64,000 nucleotides of DNA from Staphylotrichum longicolle (lineage: Eukaryota; Ascomycota; Sordariomycetes; Sordariales; Chaetomiaceae), in assembly GCA_019096155.1 (NCBI GenBank), contig JAHCVI010000005.1, forward strand, positions 2,490,468 to 2,554,467, in the 5' to 3' direction. Below are positions 38,277 to 48,852 of this stretch, piece by piece. The notes under the pieces were generated by a model. The model saw only the letters and a program-made list of their open reading frames with translations, had not been told where the DNA came from and made no database searches. Both the position numbers and the translations under genes were made by a program. Numbering within the stretch: position 1 is the first letter of the stretch; each line of letters begins with the position of its first letter.

Positions 38277-41200
38277 TTACATACCACCACCACCACCGCC
38301 GCCACCAACCATAAACCCCCTCAGACTCCTCAACCCCGCCTCCACCCCCTCCCACACGCGAAACACGAACCCCCCGCGAACCTCGACGACGCCCATCCCG
38401 CGCGCCCCCTCCAGGAACCGCGCCAGCGCCGCCTCGGCCGCGTCGGTGCCCCGCCCCATGCGGTGGTGCGTCGTGGTCGTCGTCGTCGTCGTCGTCGTCT
38501 CGGCCTTGTAGTGCTGTTTGGCGGCGTCCGCGGTCAGCTGCATGTAGAAGGAGGCGTCGGCGAAGCGGTAGTAGAGGCGGGGGATGCATTGGCCTGTGGC
38601 TGTGGTTGTCGCTGTGGCTGTGGCTGTGCCTGGGGTTGGTCCGGTGCTGGTTTCGGTTTCGGAGATGGGGGTGTTGTTGTTGTTCTTGTGGTTGGTCTTG
38701 GCCGGGTTGGGATTGTTGGCCGGAGTGGAACGGGACGGGGTGGGAGCCTTGGTGGAGGCTTTGCGCGCGCGGGGCTTGCGCGCGGGTGTCTTTTTGGGTT
38801 TCGGATGCGGCTCCTGCTGGTGCTGGTGCGGGTGCTGTTGCTGGTAGGGGTTGGTCGGCTCAGGGTAAGTGTTCATGAGCGGAGCGTCAGAGACTGCGGG
38901 ACGCGGGTAGGTTGGGATGGCGGATCCGTTCATGTGCGGCGCGGCCCGAGGATAACCATGCATGGGAGACGGGCTGGTGTTCTGGATCGGCAACACGGGG
39001 TAATGCTGCATGGGAGAAGACGAGACGGCGTGTCCGCTCTGCTGGGGCGAGACAACACGGCCGTTGGGCTGCTGGAAAGCTACATGACCATGACCCATAG
39101 CAGGAGTGCCGGGGGCGACAGGGTAAACCGAAAGACGAGAGCTGCCGGCCAAGGCCAAGTTGCCGATACCGTTGCTCAATCCGTGGCGCGCTCGAGTCGG
39201 CGTCTGCTGGACCTGCGCGGACCGGGCCAAACCTTCATCGACCCTCGGAGGGGACTCGTACGAGGCCGCCGCCTCCCTGTACATGACCACCATGGCCCTC
39301 TTGGCCGCCAAAAGCTCGGGGCCGGCGATCGGGCCCATCAACAGTGCGTTCCCAAAGACAGTGCCGTGCCCCTCGACCTCCTCGAGGACACCCTGGAGGA
39401 CCTTGTACGCCCCGTTGATGAAGGCTTGGCGATCGGTGTCCGGCTTTGTGGCGCTCACTTTGACCAGGTGGTACTTAGTAGCCTCCTTGATGCGGCCGCG
39501 GGCCTCTGAGCCGGTGAAGTCGGCGGCAGGACCGTCGATCAGCATGTGGGAGAGGACTGTGCCCTGGGTCCTCGCCTCCTTCAGAATGAGCTTGATGGCC
39601 GCGCAAATGCCGGCCTTGATTGAGGTTCCGATGATTGTCCCATCGCTTGCGGGCGAGATGCCAAAGTGGAGGGCCGGGTCAACCGGGATCTGCTGGGGGG
39701 TGTGGAAATCTTGGGCCGGGGCCTGAACTTGCCGAGCGGGAGTCTGGATATTCTGGGCATGGCTCTGCGTGTTCTGGGCGCCAGCGGGCAGAGGCGGCGG
39801 CTGGGCAATCGGGACGACAGTGCCATGTCGATTGACGCTCAGGCGGCGCTTGGTGGGAGTCTCCGTGCCGTATGCGGCTGATGCCTTGCGCTTGTTGTCC
39901 GAGGATTGGGTTGCACTGGGACGGGTCGAGGTTCGACCCGAAAGAGGAGACTGCATAGCAGACAGAGAAGCCTTGGGGGGCGTCCTGGACGGGTGCTGCA
40001 CGAACATGGAGTAGTTGTCAAGCATCTGGGCGTCTTGCTGGGCCACAGGATTGGTGTTCCCGGAAACTGTCTCCTCTGTAGTGGTCATCTGAGCCACTGG
40101 CTGCTGCGTCACAGCAGGAGCGGTGCCGGAGGACGTCTGGGCCATGGCGGGCATCTGGTTAAGTTGCTGTGAAGCAGTCGAGTTGACGAACGGATCCGAG
40201 TCCATGACTTGGTCAAGACCAAAGGAAGGAGAAGTCATCTGCTGCTGATGCACATCAGGCATTGCCAGGACGCCTGACGAAGCGGTGCCAGCGTTGGTCT
40301 GTGACTTGGCAGGAGTCTTCTTCTTGCGGCTCCTGGGCTTCTTGGGTTCAATGGGAACATCGGCAGGGAGCGGGCAGCTGAGTGGCTCCAGCTGGGTCTC
40401 CGACATGACCTCGGAGATGGATGGCAACTGCGCCTGGACGTCGGCCGAGAAGAACTCCTCAGCCCTGGCGTCGTGGGCTTGAACCATCATGGCCTGGTCA
40501 GCGACGGAGGGCAACTCTGGGAACGGAACTGGCTGATCAAATGCAGCATCTGGCTGCATTTGAGTGGTGAAGCTGGCCTCATGCTGGACGGGAGATTGAG
40601 AAATGCTCTGGTTGAGGAATGAAACCGGCTGAGCCAGAACCGAAATGGGTTGCACCGCGGCGGCGAAGTCGGGTCGGTGATTATGGGTACCATGGGGGGT
40701 CTGCTGAGCAGGAACCCCAACAGACCGCAGCGGAGTGTTGAAGTCGAAATGATGCTGATCGGCTCCCTGGGCCGCGGCTTGCATAACAAGATCCTCATCT
40801 GACTCCGGAAGACTATGATAGTCAAACGTCAGCAGGTCGGTAGTTTGGTGCGTCTCCTGTTCTGCGAAGATGGCATCAAAGTCCAGCGGTTTGTCGAGCT
40901 GCATGTCGGCGTCCTCCTGGAGCCCAAAGGCATCTTGGAACTGCTGCTCAAAGTTGTCCGAGTCGCCCTAGAACTGGAAATCTTGAGCATCGCCCGAGGC
41001 GGCCGTCTCATGAGCGACGGTGGTGAGAGCAGAGACCGGAGGAGCCAGGCTCTGATCAGCGTGACCCTGGTCAGAGACGGCCTGGTCATGGTTCTGAATC
41101 ACGGCATTGGTAGTCATGCCGGCGGGAATCTCGGACCAGCTCTCAAGCTGACCCGGCTCTGGAAACCCAAACGTGCCATCCTCCTGCATGCCCAGGGCCT

Positions 41201-42929
41201 CGAGAACAGCATTCTCCTCTGCCTCCCGCTCGGCCTCAGCAGCGCGCTTAGCCTCATCCCGAATCCGCCCCTCTTCAGCAGACTGAGCCAGCATTGCGAC
41301 GAGCTTCTCCTCTAGGAGTCTGGTTTCCTCTGCCTTCTCGGCCTCCTCTTTCTTCCGCTTTTCCTGCTCCTCGACCTCCTTTTTCTTGCGCTCCTCTTCA
41401 GCCTTCCTCTCGGCAGCGATCCGCTTCTGCTCATCAATCACAGCCTGGCGCTGGGCCAGAACCATCTCCTGAGCCTTGATCTGCGCCTCGACCCTGCTCC
41501 GCCACATCTCGCGCTCACGCGACTCCTTCATGAGACTGGTGAAGTGGTCGTACCTCGCGAGCTCGTATCGCTGATTCTCAGCCGACTTGCCGCGCAGCTC
41601 CTGGATAAATTGGGCGCGCTCAGCCTTCTGCTTCTCAGCTGTCTTGAGGGCTTTGGTGTCCTCGTGGATGTTGGCAATGATGGGGCCGACGGCCGGGTTG
41701 CCGGTTTTCCAGTTCTCGAAGCGCGCATGGTGCTTGGCCCAGGCAACCTGAGCGGTCATGGCGGATGACTTGTGGTGCTCGGCGGTGGTGGAAAATTCGG
41801 GCTGAGTCTTGTTGTCTTCGTTGGTGGTGAAGAGGAGCCAGATCCTGTAGGCCTCTCTGTACTCGGAGAGGAGCTGCTTCTCTTGGCGATACTTGTCAAA
41901 GAAGTCGGCGCGAAGCTGGTCGGCGAGAGGAGTGTCGGGCTTGGTGGGCATGGCGTTGTGGTTGGCTGGGCCGGCATAGCGACCAGTGAAAGTGGGAGCC
42001 TGCGTCATGGGGATGTTGGTCAAGCTGGGAAGCGACGCAGGCGGGCGCTGAGGAGTGTCGGGAACAGCAATGTCCTCTTCAACGATGGCGACAGTGGCCT
42101 GAATTGCCTCCGCTCCGTTGCAAGCGGCATTGTTGTTGCTGTAGACAGGCAAGTCGGGATCGGCCGAAGCCTCTCCGTCGGTGAAGAGAGCCTTTTGCAG
42201 CTCAGGACCGAACAGAATGCTGGAACTGAAATCCGCCTTGGGAATCGCGCCATTTGCGAGACCCGTGAAGCTGCCTGAAGAATCGGAGGCAGGAATGGCG
42301 GTCTTGTCAGTCGGAGCAGCAAGCAGATGGGACGTGACCTCGGCCTGCTTCCGAGACTTTTTGGTCTCATCGGTAGAAGCAAAGGTGCCATTGTGAGAGA
42401 CAGCATTGCCAATAACGGTCTGATTGACTGGGACCTGTTCGGCGGCATTGGTCTGCTTGACGCTAGGCTGGCTGATCGCAACGACGGCGCTGCCAACGCT
42501 GGCATTGACTGGGATTTCCTCATGGGTGCTGGTGTTGATGGTCTTGTTGGACTTGGGAGTGACCGTGGGAAAAGTCAGGGGAGCGACAGTCGGAAAGCTC
42601 AACTGATCACGGGTCGGGCTGGTGTCGCTGCGACGACCGGAACCAGTCAGCTCGCCGTAGCTGTGAGCACTGCCAGTCTTCTTGACTGGAGTCTGAGGGG
42701 CATCATTGGACAAGTTGTTGTTGTGGTTGTGAGTGTTGTTCTTGACTACGACATTGTTATTGTCGTCTTCCTTTGCGGCATTCTCGAGGATCTCATTGAG
42801 ATCGCTAATGTCGCCGAAGAGCGAGTCGATGTCCGAGTCATTGTCATTGCCGACAAGCTCATCGCCGTTGCCCTGCTCAGCAAGGTCGGTGTATATGGGA
42901 GAGGTGATGTTCTGAGCATGCAAGTTAGC

Positions 42930-42967
<38 letters not shown>

Positions 42968-43101
42968 GAGCGAATCGCTTCGGGTATGTCACTCACGTTG
43001 GTCTGAGAATCGTACTGAGAAGAATCGGGGGTAGGATAAGAAGCGATGGGCTCATTACCGACAGCACCAGCAGTGCCTGACTGCTCAGTGAGAGAAGACA
43101 T
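38277..43101 (-). CDS. Large low-complexity coiled-coil protein interrupted by an in-frame TAG
   Basis: Minus strand. Exon 1 is 43101-42997 (MSSLTEQSGTAGAVGNEPIA). An 85 bp intron carries a 30-base A run and a TGCTAAC branch motif. Exon 2 runs from 42911 and stays in one frame to 38277, except for TAG at 40970-40968. Upstream of the TAG are an acidic region, Asn/Ser/Thr-rich sequence and a long charged coiled coil (SREREMWRSRVEAQIKAQEM; EEERKKKEVEEQEKRKKEEA). Immediately after it the frame continues with acidic, coding-like sequence (GDSDNFEQQFQDAFGLQEDA). Further on come Gln/Pro-rich stretches, a folded segment (GTSIKAGICAAIKLILKEAR; GTVFGNALLMGPIAGPELLA) and a C-terminal Lys/Pro and poly-Thr region. 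About 1579 codons in all. No family is recognised. It could be one gene with an unrecognised intron, or two genes. Confidence 0.6.
42937..42966. repeat. Poly(T) tract of 30 bases in an intron
   Basis: Uninterrupted run of T on the plus strand, lying inside the first intron of the minus-strand gene at 38277-43101. Confidence 0.95.
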
Positions 43102-44493
43102 TTTATCGAGTCGGTTGAACTTGTTACAATGTGATGAGAGTCGATAAAGAGGTCAGTGCCGCAAAGTAACGGCGAGGTCGGACTTCAGATATGGGTTGTT
43201 GTTTTGCGAGTTGATGTGGATGAGGTCGATCAGGTCAATAAGGTAGAAAGGCTCTTGGTGGAACAGAAAGAAGAGGAAGAATGGGAGGAAATTGGGAGTT
43301 GCAAAGTCACCGTGGTCGGTCGAGATATTGCTTTTGGGAGCGAATTGTCTCGAAGCCGGTCTGATGGAAACGGGTTGCGCAGAGAGTAGCGGTTGAGCAG
43401 TGATACAGCCAAACTCTAGTTGACAAGGGACAATGCCCACAATATCGAGGCCAGCTGTGGGTGATGTAGACGGTCGTGGTAGGCGAAAGTCGATGATGAA
43501 GTTGTGGGAAGGGGAAGTCGGTTCAGGAATCCCAAGAGAAAATGGGTAATTGTGGGCGCAAGGGAGTTTTCTTGCCCACTTGCCGCCAAATACACCAACT
43601 GAGGGGGTTGGGAACTTTGGAATTTCAGAATTGGAAGGAAGGGCAAAACGTCCAAAGCGTGGGTTGACCGGGGAAGCCGTTGAGGGGGACCTCCAGATAC
43701 AGGACAACAATCTAGCACTGTGGCATAGCCTTCGACCATACAGCTTATTTGCCGCAATTCCTTACCACAAAACTCGCAAATCGACTGGCAATATCTTTGT
43801 CTTCCGTGAGGTGATGGCAAGGCGATACAAAACAACCTCGATTCGTGCGAGTCTGGTCTTTAGTGTGGACGGGTTGTGCTTTGGAGAGTTAATGCCATCG
43901 CCTCCTACATCATTTCGCCATGAACCATTTCACCACAGTGGCATTCAAAAAGCCCCTCGACACCCATAGAACATCAGAACGAAAACTTGTTGGAATCAGT
44001 CATGGGGTGTTGACGGAGAATCCAGGGATATAGGCTCTCGTACCAACAAACAGTCTGGTACTTGGACTTAAGGTGTCTTGGACACTAAGAGACCCCTATC
44101 GAAATCCAGGGGCTTGTCAGGCACAAGATCCTAACCACGTAATTGACAGTGAAGGAATGGGAGAGAACCCAAGCGCAGGTGTATGAGCCACGGGACTGGC
44201 AGTTGAGTCTGTCCCAAACATCTTGCCTGGGAGAAAAGAACGGCGAGGTGGAACGTGGACAGTATCTCGAGCTTTGCTTCTTTTGCAGGCGATCAGGTTG
44301 TGCGAGGGCATGGTAGAGACAACTCAAGCATCACTGACAAGACCTGTTCAGGGACAGTTGAGAAGACCCATATCTATTATTCCCTAACCATAACACGTCC
44401 GTCCCTCCAAAACGCCAGCCATATATCACTTCTCGTCCCTCACTGAAACAAACCAAAGGCAGGCCAAGTCCAAGACCAGAAAAAAATGTGCAA
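43102..44493. other. Intergenic, no protein gene seen
   Basis: 1.4 kb between two minus-strand genes. It carries the promoter of the 43101 gene and the 3' region of IES2. A tRNA-like fragment near 44090-44155 is described in findings. Confidence 0.5.
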
Positions 44494-46056
44494 TCACGAA
44501 ACCTCCTCAACCATCTTTCCCCCACCAATTCCTGCCCCACCAAACACCCTCCCGGCCGGCCCACTTAGCAACTCCTCCGGCACGGCCACGCGGCTGCCCT
44601 GCTTGCTGTTGACCCAGCGAATGAACATGGGATCCGCGCGCTGAGATTCGGTATCCGGTGTCTCGTCGCCAGCGGCGAGGAGGGCGGCGTTCTTGCGTGT
44701 GGTCTTGGGCGCCTGTTTCTTAAGGAGTTTGTTGATTGTTTCCATCTGTACGGGGTCAGTTTCAGCATGATGGGAGTCTGGTACGGGGGAAAGAAGAAAA
44801 TGGGGTTAGGTACCTTGACTTCCTCATTGCGCTTGTCGCTGAGGTTGCGTCTGCGACGGGCCATCTCGAGGCGACGCATCGACAGTTCTTCGGCGGTGAA
44901 GTGCTTCTTTGCTTGAACCTCTGTGTGTGTTGTTAGCAGTCTGTTTGAAGGGACGGTACGAGGCGCTGGTCTCACCATCGGACAGCTTCAAATATTCGTG
45001 TGAGGCGTCGCCGAGTTTGGCACGTTGTCGGGCGGTCAGCTTGGAGAGATCGGGAGTGCCGGCACGGCTGCCGTCGTCGTCGCTTCCGAGCTCTTCGTCC
45101 TCGCCCTCGCCATCCTCATCAGCGACTTCGATTTCTTCTTCACCTTCGGCATCAACATCCTCATCGTCATCGCCTTCGGCGTCTTCATCTCCCTGGGCGA
45201 CTTCCACGGTGACGTCCTCGGGCTCGCTCTCCAGCTCGCTCAATTCCTCATCGTCGTCGTCATCGTCGTCGTCGTCTTGTGCTGCCGTTTTGATTACAGC
45301 CGTGCCTTTGGCAACGGGCTTTGTTGTGGAGGCGCTTTTGCTTTTGGAAGGAGTAGCTGTGCTTTTGGGAGGCTTCGTGATCTTGATGGCAGGGGCTCGC
45401 GGAGCTGGGGTGACATCCATGTCGACATCCCCGTCAGCATCGGCATCTTCATCGTCGTCGCCGTCAGCATCAACGTCCATCTCGTCACCGTCATCGTCGC
45501 CATCCGCATCATCGTCGCCGAGATCCTCCATCTGCTCATCCTCCTCCTCTACCTCTTCTTCCTCGTCCTCTTCACTGGCAGCCTTGGCAAACCCTGCCCG
45601 GTTGCCAACCTCGATCTCGTCCTCTTCCACCTCATCCTCCTCATCTTCTTCATCCTCGTCCTCCTCCTCGTCCTCTTCCTCCTCTTCCTCCTCTTCCTCA
45701 TCCTCGCTACTCTCAATCACATAGCTCTTCTTGCCTCCCCTAGTCCGCTTGCTTGCACCAGCGGTCACAGCACCAGACGGCCTGCGCTTGCCAGTGTTGG
45801 TGCTGCTAGTAGCCTGCCGAAGCTTGCTTGAAGGGAGCTTGACGGTAAGGTGGATGTGCTGGTTGCCATCGCCTGCGCTGCTAGCTGGGGACGATGAGGG
45901 CATCCCTCGGCTCACTGAGGCGATGCCATTTCCAGAGCGGCGGGGGTTTCGCGACGACATGGTGCGCTGCTCGCTGACGTCTCGATCTCTATCGGCCATG
46001 TCAGTGATTGCCAGGTTGGCGCGCTGAGCGGCCGAGCGGCGCGGCCGGATAGACAT
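44494..46056 (-). CDS. IES2: INO80 complex subunit Ies2-like (PAPA-1 domain)
   Basis: Subunit of the INO80 chromatin remodeller. Minus-strand exons are 46056-44976, 44920-44814 and 44745-44494, with introns of 55 and 68 bp, giving 479 residues. The N-terminus is basic (MSIRPRRSAAQRANLAITDM). The middle is extremely acidic, with uninterrupted Asp/Glu runs. The conserved PAPA-1-like region is assembled across both introns: LTARQRAKLGDASHEYLKLS, then EVQAKKHFTAEELSMRRLEM, ARRRRNLSDKRNEEVK and METINKLLKKQAPKTTRKN. Splice phases check (GAT G|AG). The C-terminus FIRWVNSKQGSRVAVPEELL is also typical of fungal Ies2. A 271-residue antisense ORF over the acidic tract is a shadow. Confidence 0.9.
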
Positions 46057-47570
46057 GATGAAGAATGGAACTGGTATGAGAAGGGGCTGCTGTGCTGTGG
46101 TGTTCTCTGGCGTGCCGCCTCCCAGGGATTGGGGGATGCTGCAGGGCGATTGAGTGGTGATGGCAGTTAGGCGGTTGGATTCCGCGTGGCGGCAGAAGTT
46201 GGGGGTGTGGTGCAGAAGATGGCGTTGTGCGTTTGCCTGGGCTCCAAACAGGGTGGGGGATCCGGCTCAGTGATGGTTCTGGGCGTCAGGCATGTCGTTC
46301 GAATAAGCTTGCCGTGGGGAGAGGGCTCAATCAAAGGCCGGCGTGCCAATGGAGAAGCCACAGGGGAGCAAGCCGCGCCCACACAGGACCGAGCCAAGCG
46401 TGAATCCGCTGCGTCCGCAATTCCTCATTCGCTCTCCGGATCCTGCGGCTTTGCGATCCGAGATGGATTGAGAGATGGCCACTGGCGTTGACCACAACAG
46501 CCGCGTCTTTGGCTTGGATGTCCCTTTGTCTTTGTGTCGGCTGCTTTTTGTGTCGCTGATTTCGAGGCACAGCCAACGAGTTGGGACCGTCGGCAGGTGT
46601 CACAACAATCAAATGCCCGACGGACGGGGCCTGCCAATTCACAGAGGTGCAGCAGCGCTGCATTTCCTGGCCGGCTGGTGACTTCATGCCACTGTGCACC
46701 GTTTGCCGATTATGTGTCGATGCAGATGGCGACCGCAGCTCACACCACAGCTCACACCACAGCAAACCCGGTCGCAGCCTCTTCTCATCACAACATCTCG
46801 AAGGACTTGCCTGAAGCTGCAGAAGACTACTCACATTTCCAATGGTTCAGTTCGGTTGTGGCTGGGCACTCGGATGACACGGCTCCGACAGCCCGCGACC
46901 GATCAGGTTTTCGGCTTCTCGTCTGTGTCTGGTAGCGGTCGGCGTCGTATCAGCGTTCTGAGCGATGATGTTGGATGAAAATGACCCTCAACGCCAGATT
47001 GGGATACCTACGGTGATATCCGTTAGGGCCGAGATGGTTGGGTGGTCGATTTAAAGGGTGTTCTTTGCCTGCAAGGTGCAAAATGACAGGCCCAGGCCCC
47101 TTTGGTAGCTGCGAACGGTACAGGTGGGATATAATAACAGATAAAACTGGATACAAGTAAAGATAAAAATATGCGGCGCGAAGGCCCGTCTGAGCAGGCG
47201 GCGTCTTTGGAGGTTGAATCGACACAACACAGCACAACTCCAGAATCTGGAAGCTCGATCCACAAGGCTGCCCGTTGCTGTCTCGCGGCGCCAGGGCCAC
47301 TGGGCGCTGTCATGGCCCCAGCTGGGCCTGGGGTTGGTGGGGCTGCCGTGCAGCTGTCCCCACCCGCCGCGAAGGCGCTCGGGCCAGAAGCCCCAGGCAC
47401 CCCGGCTCCCGGCCTTTGCGAGGCGAGCCTCGGCAGAGTGTAACCCGTCACAAGTCCCGAGTTGCCAGTCGCGATCCGGCTCAACAACATCCAGTTTCTT
47501 ACATCGTTCACCAAATAATTGCACCAACCGCTCGAACCTCAACTATTTGACAACTACGAGATCCACAGCA
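46057..47570. other. Divergent intergenic region, IES2 / PEX14-17
   Basis: 1.5 kb with no supported gene. It contains a short duplicated CAGCTCACACCA motif near 46736-46765. Promoters of both flanking genes should lie here. Confidence 0.5.
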
Positions 47571-48658
47571 ATGGGTGACATGGACAAAGACAACGAGCAG
47601 AAAGTGCTGGCAGCGCCCCCGGCGCAACCAGACGCGCAACCAGCTGCCGAGCCCGCTGCCGAGCAGACCACATCGCGCGAGGACACGCTTGAACAGGCCA
47701 GAAAGTTCCTCCAGGATGCCGAAGTGCAAAACACAACACCGGAGCGCAAGGCCGAATTTCTCAAGAGCAAGGGGTTGTCAGAGAGCGACATCGAGGGGCT
47801 ACTAAAGGAGGTCACTCATGATGGGCGGCCAGAGTCGCAGGTTTGTCCCGTCCCCCTTGTGCCACCGCCGACTCTCACTCACACTGCCCGAAGAGCCAAA
47901 CCAAAGAGGAGAGGATAGAGCCTCCACCCGCAAAGAAAGAAGACCGACCACCGATTGTCACATATCCCGAGTTCCTCACCAAGCCCGCACGACCACCACC
48001 ACTGGTTACCGTCAACGGCTTCCTCAATACCCTCTACGCCTTTGGAGGCCTTTCCACGCTTGTCTACGGCGCCAGCAAATTCGTCGTCGAGCCCATGGTC
48101 AATACGCTTACCGAAGCCCGTATCTCCCTCCACGACACGGCCAACCAGGACCTCACCAAGCTCGTCTCCAAACTCGAGAGCACTGTCTCTGAAATCCCAC
48201 CCCCAAAACCCAAAGACACACCCGCCGACAAAGACGACGACGACGCAGTGAGCAGCTACGACGACCCGACCGAGCTCTTCCACCGGGACATTGGCGTGCA
48301 GACCTCCCTCCCGGCCTCGCCCCAACAGCCCCCGGCTCAACCAGCGACCGTAGCCGCAAACCCGACCATCGCGCACACGCAGAACCTGCTCCGCCTCACC
48401 AACGCGGTCAAGACGCTCAACGAGGGGCTCGTCGACCACACCGAGTCGCTGGGTGACGTGCAGACGGTGCTGGACATGGTGAAGCAGGACCTGGACAAGC
48501 TCAGCGCGGCCGCGGCGACCGACTTTGTCGGGGGTTTCTCGCTGTACGGGGCCGCGAGCAAGAACGAGCCGGACGACGAGATCAAGAAGGCGAAGGAGAA
48601 TATCAGGAGGGTCAAGGGGGTGCTGTTGAGTACGAGGAGCTTCCCGGCGAGTCGGTAG
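47571..48658 (+). CDS. PEX14/17: Peroxin Pex14/17 (Pex33-type) docking protein
   Basis: Peroxisomal membrane protein of the import-receptor docking complex, specific to filamentous fungi. Exons are 47571-47840 and 47894-48658, with a 53 bp phase-0 intron (GTTTGT...GAAG), giving 344 residues. The N-terminal Pex14-like helix bundle reads TLEQARKFLQDAEVQNTTPE then RKAEFLKSKGLSESDIEGLL. A hydrophobic segment follows (VTVNGFLNTLYAFGGLSTLV), then a coiled-coil (DLTKLVSKLESTVSEIPPPK; LLRLTNAVKTLNEGLVDHTE) of the Pex17-like half. The acceptor is a non-pyrimidine GAAG, the weakest part of the model. The stop region is copied in a tandem duplication immediately downstream. Confidence 0.88.
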
Positions 48659-48852
48659 AGGGGTTTGTTCCTCCCTGAGCCTACCTAAGGGATGAGAGAT
48701 GAGGTGGTTGAGATGATAATACGGGAGGAGGGGGTGGTGATGGGGAGCTTCCCGGCGAGTTGGTAGAGGGGTTTGTTCCTCCCCGAGCCTACCTAAAGTG
48801 ATGAGAGATGAGGTGGTTGAGATGATAATACGGGAGGAGGGGGCGGTGATGA
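48636..48852. repeat. Tandem duplication of about 108 bp at the PEX14/17 stop
   Basis: Two adjacent copies, 48636-48743 and 48744-48852, differ by only a few substitutions and one indel. The first copy contains the last codons and stop of PEX14/17; the second is downstream non-coding sequence. Confidence 0.9.

Noticed and set aside
44909..45724. 271-codon plus-strand ORF of mostly Ser
   Set aside because: Reverse complement of the acidic GAN runs of IES2; no independent coding signal.
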